A DNA stretch of 64,000 nucleotides from NCBI GenBank assembly GCA_963760965.1, contig CAVXEW010000013.1:682001-746000 (forward strand), given 5' to 3'. A model generated the notes under the pieces. The model was not told the DNA's origin. It was given only the letters and a program-made list of their open reading frames with translations, and ran no database searches. This DNA comes from Pararhizobium_B sp963760965. Its GTDB lineage: Bacteria; Pseudomonadota; Alphaproteobacteria; Rhizobiales; Rhizobiaceae. Both the position numbers and the translations under genes were made by a program. The first letter of the stretch is position 1; each line of letters opens with the position of its first letter. Positions 8,673 through 17,953 of this stretch are shown in pieces.

Positions 8673-9458
8673 ATGGCGCAGGAAGACAGTCACGAGAGCG
8701 TGGTCGGCGGCCAGTTCGGAGCGCGGGCCGGCGCCTATCTGAAGAGCGCCGTTCACGCCGGCGGGGAGGACCTTCAGGCGCTCGTCTCGCTGGTCGCCGA
8801 TCATCCGGGCGGTCGGGTGCTCGATCTCGGCTGCGGCGGCGGGCACGTCACGTTCAACGTCGCCCGGCATGCAAGCGAGGTCATGGCGTACGACCTGTCG
8901 CAGGAGATGCTCGACGTCGTCGCCGGTGAAGCAATGAAGCGGGGCCTTTCCAACGTGCGTACCCGCAAGGGCGTCGCTGAGAAGCTGCCGTTCGACGATG
9001 CCAGTTTCGACATGGTGCTGAGCAGGTTCAGCGCGCATCACTGGCAGGATCTGGAACTTGCGCTGCGCGAGGTCTCGCGCGTCCTCAAGCCGGGAGGCGT
9101 GGCGGGCTTCGCCAATTCGATCTCGCCCGGCCGGCCGCTGCTCGACACCTACTACCAGACCGTCGAGATGTTGAGGGATTGCTCCCACGTGCGAAACTAT
9201 ACCCGTGCCGAATGGGAGACTGCCATGGCGCGCGCCGGCCTGGTGTCGCTTTCGCACCACCGTTTCCGGCTGCGTCTCGAGTTTTCGTCGTGGGTCGAAC
9301 GGATGCAAACGCCGCAGGTTCAGGTCGATGTGATCCGGGCCCTGCAGAAGTCGGTTTCGAGGGCCGCGAGCGGCTATTTCGAGACCGAGCCGGACGGGAG
9401 CTTCACGTTCGACATAGGGTTCTTCCGCGCGAAGAAATGCGCTCTCGCCGGACGCTGA
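8673..9458 (+). CDS. Class I SAM-dependent methyltransferase
   Basis: UbiE-like methyltransferase, 261 aa. SAM-binding motif I is DLGCGGG at residues 51-57, followed by an acidic loop (AYDLS) and a post-motif DMVLSRFSAHHW. An AAGGAGAG ribosome-binding site precedes ATG 8673; an upstream in-frame ATG at 8604 lacks one and lies in the promoter region. The acceptor substrate is unknown. It is divergent from, and probably controlled by, the XRE/MmyB regulator. It resembles methyltransferases acting on small metabolites rather than on DNA or protein. Confidence 0.85.
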   Translation: MAQEDSHESVVGGQFGARAGAYLKSAVHAGGEDLQALVSLVADHPGGRVLDLGCGGGHVTFNVARHASEVMAYDLSQEMLDVVAGEAMKRGLSNVRTRKGVAEKLPFDDASFDMVLSRFSAHHWQDLELALREVSRVLKPGGVAGFANSISPGRPLLDTYYQTVEMLRDCSHVRNYTRAEWETAMARAGLVSLSHHRFRLRLEFSSWVERMQTPQVQVDVIRALQKSVSRAASGYFETEPDGSFTFDIGFFRAKKCALAGR

Positions 9459-9466
9459 ATGCCGGG

Positions 9467-9496
9467 GATCGCCGCCGGCCCGACGGCGGCGATCCG
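9467..9496. terminator. Stem-loop between convergent genes, candidate bidirectional terminator
   Basis: A perfect 12-bp inverted repeat (GGATCGCCGCCG at 9467-9478 and its complement at 9485-9496) with a 6-nt loop lies in the 54-nt gap between the convergent methyltransferase and purU genes. There is no T-tract on either side, so intrinsic termination is plausible but unproven. Confidence 0.5.
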
Positions 9497-9512
9497 GCAG
9501 GGCCGTGCGGCC

Positions 9513-10367
9513 TCAGGCGAAGACGACCGTCTTGTGGCCGTTCATCATCACGCGCCATTCGAGGTGTTGCTTGACGGCGCGGGCCAGAACGCGCGCCTCG
9601 ATGTCGCGGCCGACCGCCACGAAGTCCTCGGCGGACATGGCATGCGTCACGCGCTCGGTCTCCTGCTCGATGATCGGACCCTCGTCGAGGTCGGCGGTGA
9701 CGTAGTGGGCAGTCGCGCCGATCAGCTTGACGCCGCGCTCATGCGCCTGGTGGTAGGGCTTGGCGCCCTTGAAGGACGGCAGGAACGAGTGGTGGATGTT
9801 GATCACCTTGCCGTAGAGGCGCTTGGAGAGATTGTCGGAAAGCACCTGCATGTACCGGGCCAGCACGACGAGGTCGGCGCCGGTCTGCTTGGCGAGGTCG
9901 AGGAGCTTCTGCTCCTGCTCCGTCTTGTTGTCCCTGTTGACCGGCCAGTAGTGGAAGGGAATGCCTTCCCATTCGGCGGTCTTCCGGCTGTCCTCGTGGT
10001 TCGAGACGATGGCAACGACCTCCGCATCCAGCCAGCCCACCCGGATCTGGTAGAGCAGGTGCAGGAGGGCGTGATCGAACTTCGAAACCATGATGATCAT
10101 TCGCGGGCGGCGCGACCGGTCGGCGATCGAGGTCTTGATGGAGAAGCGCTCGACTGCCGGCTTCAGAGCCCGCTCGACGTCGTCCTTGGCGGTGCCCTCC
10201 GGAGCCTCGAAGGCAATCCTCATGAAGAACCGGTTCGTCTGGTGGTCCCAGAACTGGCTGCTCTCGGCGATGTTGGCGCCAAGGGCGGCCAGTTCCGTGG
10301 TGATCGCTGCGACGATGCCCGGCGTGTCGACGCAAGTGAGCGTCAGGACGAAGTTAGATGACTGCAT
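9513..10367 (-). CDS. purU: Formyltetrahydrofolate deformylase
   Basis: Hydrolyses 10-formyltetrahydrofolate to formate and tetrahydrofolate, balancing one-carbon pools and supplying formate to PurT. Length 284 aa. The N-terminal ACT domain covers about residues 5-85. The C-terminal formyltransferase-fold domain has the catalytic triad Asn190, His192 (NIHHSFLPSF) and Asp228 (DLDEGPII). The ACT domain and HHSFLPSF motif distinguish it from PurN. Single-gene unit, convergent with the methyltransferase and divergent from the outer-membrane protein gene. Confidence 0.96.
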   Translation of the reverse strand: MQSSNFVLTLTCVDTPGIVAAITTELAALGANIAESSQFWDHQTNRFFMRIAFEAPEGTAKDDVERALKPAVERFSIKTSIADRSRRPRMIIMVSKFDHALLHLLYQIRVGWLDAEVVAIVSNHEDSRKTAEWEGIPFHYWPVNRDNKTEQEQKLLDLAKQTGADLVVLARYMQVLSDNLSKRLYGKVINIHHSFLPSFKGAKPYHQAHERGVKLIGATAHYVTADLDEGPIIEQETERVTHAMSAEDFVAVGRDIEARVLARAVKQHLEWRVMMNGHKTVVFA

Positions 10368-10811
10368 GGTGTTGGGTCCGTTGTTGTGTTGACCAGCGCG
10401 TGCGAGGCAATGCGGGATATCGGCCGGCCGCGACGATTTTCACCTTCCGCCGTGCCCTGCTGTCGTCTCCGGGCCTGAACCTCCCGAAACCGCTTCCGTT
10501 CTAACGCCGGATCTTGCCGGGGGGCATTTTCATTTGCGACATGGCGTCCGCGCAAAACGCTATGGCGCGCACATGCCGGCGGATTCGGGCCGTTCGCACA
10601 GCCGGCCGAGGCATCCGGAGGATACGCCAGCGGGGGCCCGGGCAACATGCATTAACACTTTGTGAAGGTTGCATTTTTGCAACTTCAACCGGAATCGCCG
10701 TCGCGTTTCGGCCGAATGAGGAACCATTGCCACAATTAGGCTTTTTCCGTGTGTCACGTCGCTCCGTGAGGGGGACGATACGTCTTTCACGCAAGTATCA
10801 GGAGTCCTGAA
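10368..10811. other. 444-nt intergenic region upstream of the outer-membrane protein gene
   Basis: No credible gene is visible; short open frames here lack a ribosome-binding site and family resemblance. The right half is AT-richer than its surroundings and should hold the promoter of the outer-membrane barrel gene at 10812. A perfect 6-bp palindrome with a T4 loop (GTTGCA-TTTT-TGCAAC, 10668-10683) is the most obvious structured element. Confidence 0.6.
10668..10683. promoter_or_regulatory. Palindrome GTTGCA-N4-TGCAAC upstream of Omp gene
   Basis: A symmetric 6+4+6 element about 130 nt before the outer-membrane protein start. It may be a protein-binding site or a small hairpin. No assignment to a known regulator can be made from sequence alone. 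Confidence 0.3.
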
Positions 10812-11390
10812 ATGAAAAAGTTTTTGACCGGCGCGGCATTGGCCGTAGTCCTCTCGTCTCCGGCATTCGCGGCCGACATGGTCCAGAGCCCGGAACCCGC
10901 TCCGGCGCCCATGGCCACCCCGGCTCCGTCGTTCGACTGGACGGGTTTCTACGTCGGCGGCCAACTCGGCTACAACTGGGCAACCAGCGTCAGCCCCGGC
11001 GGCAACGACAGCTCGTTGGACAGCGGCCTGAACGCCGGCTACAACTATGACCTCGGCAACTGGGTCGTCGGCGTCGAAGGTTCGTACGACTGGACCAACG
11101 ACAATTTCGGCACCGGTACCGGCATCGACGGCATCGCGCAGGGCAAGATCAAGGTCGGCGCAGACCTCGGCCGCACGCTTCTCTACGGTACGGGCGGTGT
11201 CGCCTATGCCCGTGGCGACAGCAGCGGCAACAAGGTCGGATACGTCGTCGGCGCGGGTGTCGACTTTGCGGCGACCGATCACATCATCGTCGGTGCCGAG
11301 TACGACTTCAACAGCTTCACCGGCATCGATCCTGTCGGGACGGATGCCAACGTGCACCAGTTCACGGCACGCATCGGCTACAAGTTCTGA
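10812..11390 (+). CDS. Omp25/Omp31-like outer-membrane beta-barrel protein
   Basis: Small outer-membrane protein, 192 aa. A signal peptide of 20 residues ends AFA and is followed by mature Ala-Asp. A Pro/Ala-rich stretch (about residues 27-39) precedes an eight-stranded barrel beginning FDWTGFYVGGQLGYNW. Alternating aromatic and Gly strands follow, and the protein ends in Phe, as BAM substrates do. This is the Hyphomicrobiales family related to Brucella Omp25/Omp31 and RopB. Such proteins are abundant structural envelope components. AGGAG lies 7 nt before the ATG. Monocistronic, closed by the strong terminator at 11447-11477. Confidence 0.93.
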   Translation: MKKFLTGAALAVVLSSPAFAADMVQSPEPAPAPMATPAPSFDWTGFYVGGQLGYNWATSVSPGGNDSSLDSGLNAGYNYDLGNWVVGVEGSYDWTNDNFGTGTGIDGIAQGKIKVGADLGRTLLYGTGGVAYARGDSSGNKVGYVVGAGVDFAATDHIIVGAEYDFNSFTGIDPVGTDANVHQFTARIGYKF

Positions 11391-11446
11391 GCTGCCTGAG
11401 AACAGATGCCTGGCGGTCCTCGACCGGAAGCGCCAGGCGATCAGGA

Positions 11447-11477
11447 ACCCCGCCGAGATACTCGGCGGGGTTTTTTT
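11447..11477 (+). terminator. Rho-independent terminator of the Omp gene
   Basis: Perfect 11-bp stem (ACCCCGCCGAG / CTCGGCGGGGT) with an ATA loop, directly followed by a run of T residues. It starts 56 nt after the outer-membrane protein stop. Textbook intrinsic terminator and the clearest in the window. Confidence 0.93.
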
Positions 11478-11528
11478 GTCTGGCGAAGGCCGGGGGTGCG
11501 GCGTTTCCGGGCAGGCAGGGAAGGGGGA

Positions 11529-11547
11529 GGCGGGCAGGCTGCCCGCC
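11529..11547 (-). terminator. Stem-loop downstream of the PQQ dehydrogenase gene
   Basis: Near-perfect palindrome (GGCGGGCAG-G-CTGCCCGCC) 25 nt beyond the PQQ dehydrogenase stop. On the minus strand it is followed by a C/T-rich stretch rather than pure T. Candidate terminator of that transcript. Confidence 0.4.
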
Positions 11548-11571
11548 CGGGGCGCTGGCGGCCCCCGTCTT

Positions 11572-13711
11572 TTAATCCGGGTTGCCGGGAAGCGCGTAGG
11601 CGACGACCTGGTCGCTGACCTTGGGGGCCAGGATCGAGTTGCCGCCGACGGCAAATACGACGTATTGCTTGCCCTTGTAGGTGTAGACGGCCGGCATCGC
11701 GACCGCGGGCGCGTCCACCAGCGACCGCCACAGAACCTTTCCGGTTTTCAGGTCGAGCGCGCGCACGCGCGAATCCATCGAGGCGCCGATGAAGATCAGG
11801 CCGGACTTCGTGATCACCGGAGCGCCGATCGTGACCGAGCCCCAGGACTTCGGCATGTAAAAGCCCCATTTCTGGACCTGGCCGAACGGCTTGTTCCACA
11901 ACCGCTTGCCGGTGTTCATGTCGTAGGCCGCGATGTAGCCGTAGGGTGGCTTCCAGCAGGGCATGCCGGCCCAGTTGAGGAACGTGGTCAGCTTGAAGCC
12001 GTAAGGCGCCCCTTTCTGGGCGTAGTAGCCGGAAGCTTCGCCGTTCTGGCTCTTCTGCTTATATTCCGAGCGCTTGATCAGCTTGTAGATCTGCACGACG
12101 CTGTTGGAGTTGACGACGTAGATGCCGTTGCGCGGATCCACGGCGCCTCCGCCCCACTCGGTCCCGCCGGTCGTCGGCGGATACGTGAGCGAGCCCTGCA
12201 GGCTCGGCGGCGTGAACCTGCCGTCGTAGCGCAGTTTCTTCGCCTCGCGGGAACAATATCCGAAGCTGACCCAGTCGGCGATGGTCGAGACACCCGGCCA
12301 TTTGGCGGGAATGACCGGAGCCGGCTTCTCGACAAACGGCTGCGTCGGTGAAGCTTCTTCGCCCGGGACGTCCGATTTCGGCACCTTGTGTTCCGTCATC
12401 GGGAAGATCGGCTTGCCGGTCCGCCGGTTCAGGACATACAGGAAGCCCTGCTTGGAGGACTGCACGAGCGCCGGCACCTTCTTGCCGTCGATCTTGAGGT
12501 CGACGAGCGTCGGCGGCGAGTCCGTGTCGACGTCCCAGATGTCGTGATGGACGAGCTGGCGGCTCCAGACGACCTTGCCGGTGTCCGCATCGAGCGCGGT
12601 GACCGAGGTCGCCATTGGCAGCTTTTCCTTGCGGTTTCCGCCATAGAAATTGGGGCTTGGCGAACTGACCGGGATGTAGAGCATACCGGTTTCCGGGTCG
12701 ATCGACATCGACGCCCAGACGTTGGACGTGCCCGTCTTCGAGATGACGTCCTTCGGCAATGCGTTGAACGTCCACTTGAGCTTGCCTGTCCGCGCGTCGA
12801 TGGCGAAGACAGTGCCGGGCGGGGCTGCGGAATCAGTCCAGTCCTTTCCGGCCCACCCGAGATAGAGCGTGTCGTGGTAGACGGTGGGGGGCTGAAGCAA
12901 CGACAGCGGCCATTTGTCGTTGGTGGTGTTCCACTGGTTTACGTCGAGCATGCCGTCCTTGCCGAAGCCCTGGCAGGGCTTGCCGGTGTCGGCGTCGACC
13001 GCGTAGAGCTTGGCGTCCATCGTTCCGATGTAGACGATTTTCTGGCACGCTTTCGACGAGTTCGGGGTTCTCCGCCTGCCAGTAGGCCACGCCGCGGTTC
13101 TTCAGATCCGGCTGGGTGAGCGCCTTCAGGACCGCGTGCGGGTTGAACTGCCACTTCTGCTTGCCGGTTGCCGGGTCGAGCGCGATTATGCGGTAGAAGG
13201 GCGTGCCGAGGTAGACGGTGTCGTTGACGAAGAGCGGTGTTGCCGACCAGACGGACATCGGCTTGTCGCCGCTCCCGTCGGAGACGTCGCCCGTGTGAAA
13301 CTCCCACGCCTTTTCGAGCTTGCCGACGTTGCGAGGCGTAATCTGGTCTTCCGGCGCGAATTTCTGGGCCTCAAGGTCGCCGTTGAACGTGTACCAGTCG
13401 GAGCGCTTCATCCACTTGTCCGGTCCGGCACCGGCCGTTTGCGAAACCGGCTGCGATCCGGCGCCCTTGCCCTGGGCCGCGGGGCCCTGCGACTGATCCT
13501 TGCCTTGCGACTGGCCCGCGTCCTGCTGCCTTGGCTGTGCCTTTGCGGAATCCTGCCGCGACGACGAGCCGTTGACATCGTTCTGCGCGGCCTGCCGGCC
13601 GTCCGGCAAAGCGGTCTGCGGCTCTGCTCCATTCGATGCGGCGAGCGCGGCCGGGGCAGAAGCACTGAGCAGGGCTGCGCCGATGATCGGAAGAAGAAGA
13701 CGGCGGCTCAT
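11572..13711 (-). pseudogene. PQQ-dependent glucose/quinate-type dehydrogenase, one frameshift
   Basis: Periplasmic quinoprotein of the membrane-bound glucose/quinate/shikimate dehydrogenase family, about 712 aa if repaired. The start at 13711 follows GGAGGTG and gives a 24-residue signal peptide (ends ALA). A Gln/Ser/Gly-rich linker (about residues 25-110) comes next, then an eight-bladed propeller with TPFYRIIALD and the family HHDIWDVD and SPTQPF segments. The frame breaks at the G run 13064-13067. Removing one G restores AENPNSSKACQKIVYIGTMDAKLY. Coding is intact on both sides, so a sequencing indel or very recent mutation is likely. It overlaps the upstream membrane-subunit gene by 4 nt. 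Substrate (glucose or polyol) unproven; no pqq biosynthesis genes are in the window. Confidence 0.85.
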
Positions 13712-14109
13712 GACAGCACCTCCCTGCGAATCGCCTCGTTGGCGATCTGCTCGTCGCTCGGGTCGAAGAAGGCCCGGATGCACCAGCCGATCAGCGCGGC
13801 GACCATGGCTCCCAGCAGCCAGTTGGCGTCCAGGAAATAGGCGGCGAGGCCGGTCCCGAGAATATCGAGAAACATCGCGACGTAGAGGAAGCCGAGCAGC
13901 CAGAGCGGTTTGTCGTGGTCGAGGAGCATTACCAGCGCACCGGCGAACAGCAGCGCCGTCGAGACCAGAACGAGCGCGGCGCCCGGGGAGTAGGCGACGC
14001 CCGTCATCGGGGCCATGTAATAGTAGAGTGCACTCGCGAGCCCGAACATCGAGGCTGCCACCAGCAGCCATCCGCCATAGCTGGTCGATCGGAAATTTTC
14101 AGAAGTCAT
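13708..14109 (-). CDS. Membrane anchor subunit of split PQQ dehydrogenase
   Basis: Small integral membrane protein, 133 aa, with four predicted membrane helices (about residues 12-34, 41-62, 67-91 and 95-113). It ends in a cytosol-facing or linker tail (FFDPSDEQIANEA). It resembles the N-terminal membrane domain that single-chain glucose dehydrogenase (Gcd) uses for anchoring and quinone contact. Its stop overlaps the start of the PQQ propeller gene by 4 nt (ATGA), so the two are translationally coupled and probably form one complex. That function is inferred from position and topology; sequence similarity alone is weak. Confidence 0.7.
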   Translation of the reverse strand: MTSENFRSTSYGGWLLVAASMFGLASALYYYMAPMTGVAYSPGAALVLVSTALLFAGALVMLLDHDKPLWLLGFLYVAMFLDILGTGLAAYFLDANWLLGAMVAALIGWCIRAFFDPSDEQIANEAIRREVLS

Positions 14110-14403
14110 GTATTGATCCGTCCCTCGCTTCCCGTTGCGCGCCGGCGTCGCTGGTCGGACAGCTTCTCCGGCATCACTCTTTCAAACGACGGGTTACGTT
14201 CTTTGTTCCGTTCGCGTGTGTCGCGCGCGAGGCCGGTACGCCCCCTCGCAGGCCGTCTTTCTGCCCCGCATCTATCGGGTCCGGCCGATTTGTCATGGAA
14301 CATCGGCCGGACCCGCCGCGTTGCCCGGAAGGGCCAGAGCGGCCTTGCCGCGACATGCGACCTTGCCGGAGAGGGCAGGGAAAATCAGGAAGAGGGGATA
14401 TAG

Positions 14404-16038
<1,635 letters not shown>

Positions 16039-16081
16039 CGTCCGCACCGCGGCGGCAGCCTTCCGCCAATCCGCATTTCGC

Positions 16082-16107
16082 GCACCGCCGGTTTGAACCG
16101 GCGGTGC
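16082..16107. promoter_or_regulatory. Perfect palindrome overlapping the NAGGN operon -35
   Basis: Twelve-base arms, GCACCGCCGGTT (16082-16093) and AACCGGCGGTGC (16096-16107), separated by TG. The centre contains the TTGAAC that serves as -35 of the candidate promoter. It could be an operator for the NAGGN operon, or a terminator of the BCCT gene 43 nt upstream, although no T-tract follows. Confidence 0.5.
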
Positions 16108-16122
16108 CGATGTCTCTATAGT
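16093..16122 (+). promoter_or_regulatory. Candidate promoter of the NAGGN operon
   Basis: TTGAAC (16093-16098), an 18-nt spacer and TATAGT (16117-16122), about 26 nt before the likely start of transcription-translation signals (GGAAG then ATG 16155). Reasonable sigma70-like match found by eye. Confidence 0.5.
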
Positions 16123-16154
16123 CGACAGAGCCACGACGAAGAACAGGAAGAACC

Positions 16155-17931
16155 ATGTGCGGCATTTGCGGTGAACTTCGACGCGACGGAGCACCGGCCT
16201 CGGCCGGCGCCGTAGCAGCGATGACGGATGCGCTCGAACGTCGCGGCCCGGACGGCACGGGCATCGTCATGCACGGCCCGATCGGCTTCGGCCACCGCCG
16301 GCTCAAGATCATCGATCTCTCCGACAGTGCCGAGCAGCCCATGGTCGACTCGGCGCTCGGTCTGACCATCGCGTTCAACGGTTGCATATACAACTACCCC
16401 GAGTTGCGTTCCGAACTCGAGGCTCTCGGCTACCGCTTCTTCTCGCACGGCGACACGGAAGTCATCCTGAAGGCCTGGCACGCGTGGGGACGGGATGCGG
16501 TGAGCCGCTTCAACGGCATGTTCGCATTCGTCCTCTACGAGCGCGACACGGGGCGCGTCGTCATGGCGCGCGACCGATTCGGAATCAAGCCGCTCTATAT
16601 TGCCGAGAAGGACAGGGTGATCCGTTTCGCTTCGTCCCTTCCGGCTCTGCTCAAGGCGGGCGGGATCGACACCTCGATCGACCGCATCGCGTTCAACCTC
16701 TACATGACGTTCCATGCGGTCGTGCCGCCGCCGCGCACGATCCTGAACGGCGTCAGGAAGCTGCCGCCGGCGACGCTCCGCTTCATCGAGGCCGACGGCA
16801 CGCAACATGACGAGCTCTACTGGAACCCGCCGTTCGACCGGCATCCGGACGAAAGCGCGCTGACATCCGAAGAATGGCGCGACCGCGTCCTCGTCGCGCT
16901 GAAACAGGCGGTGGCGCGGCGCATGGTCGCCGACGTGCCGGTCGGTGTCCTTCTGTCGGGCGGAGTGGATTCCTCGGTCATCGTCGGGCTTCTCGCCGAA
17001 GCGGGGCAAAAGGACCTCATGACGTTTTCCGTCGGCTTCGAGGAGGCCAACGGCGAGAAGGGCGACGAATTCAAGTATTCCGACCTGATTGCCGAGCGGT
17101 TCGCCACCCGCCACCACCAGATATTCGTTCCGTCGAGCAAGCTGATGGAGGCGCTGCCAGAGACGATTGCAGCGATGTCGGAGCCGATGGTCTCGTACGA
17201 CAATGTCGGTTTCTACCTGCTCTCCAAAGAGGTCTCCAGGTACATCAAGGTCGTGCAGTCGGGCCAGGGCGCGGACGAGGTTTTCGGAGGGTATCACTGG
17301 TATCCGCCGCTGAACGGTTCGAACGACGCCGTCGGCGACTATGCCCGGGTCTTCTTCGACCGCAGCCACGAAAAGCTGAAGGCGCAGGCGGGCGAGGGCT
17401 GGTGCGCCGACCGGGACGAGGCGCGCGCTTTCGTCGCCGAGCATTTCGCCAGGCCGGGAGCCGGCTCGCCGGTCGACAAGGCGCTTCGGCTCGAATTCAA
17501 CCGTCATGCTGGTCGACGACCCGGTGAAGCGCGTCGACAACATGACGATGGCATGGGGGCTGGAGGCACGCGTGCCTTTCCTCGACCACGAACTGGTGGA
17601 ACTGGCCGCGCGCATACCGCCCGAGGAAAAGCTCAAGGAGAACGGCAAGGGCATCCTCAAGGACGTCGCCCGGCGGGTCGTCCCGGACGAGGTGATCGAC
17701 CGGAAGAAAGGCTACTTCCCGGTGCCGCAGCTCAAGTACATTTCCGGGCCATACCTCGATCTGGTGCGCGACGCGCTGACGTCGCAGCCGGCGCGCGAGC
17801 GCGGGCTGTTCCGGAAGGACTATCTCGAACAGCTCTTCGAGGCGCCGTCGGAGCACATCACGCCGCTGCGGGGTTCCGAACTCTGGCAGGCCGGTCTTCT
17901 GGAGTTGTGGCTGCAGCAGAACCGCATATGA
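16155..17931 (+). pseudogene. asnO: N-acetylglutaminylglutamine amidotransferase, one frameshift
   Basis: Asparagine-synthetase-like enzyme that converts N-acetylglutaminylglutamine to its amide (NAGGN), a compatible solute. Class II glutaminase domain with nucleophile Cys2 (MCGICGE). The synthetase PP-loop SGGVDSS lies at residues 268-274. The frame breaks at about 17501: in-frame coding runs to LRLEFN and resumes one frame over at VMLVDDPVKRVDN. The missing bases fit loss of two nucleotides (or gain of one). The repaired product is about 593 aa, the normal family length. Both halves look fully conserved, so sequence error or a very recent mutation is likely. First gene of the NAGGN operon, 22 nt before the synthetase gene. 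Confidence 0.88.
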
Positions 17932-17953
17932 TTCGGCGCCGGAGGGATCGGCG

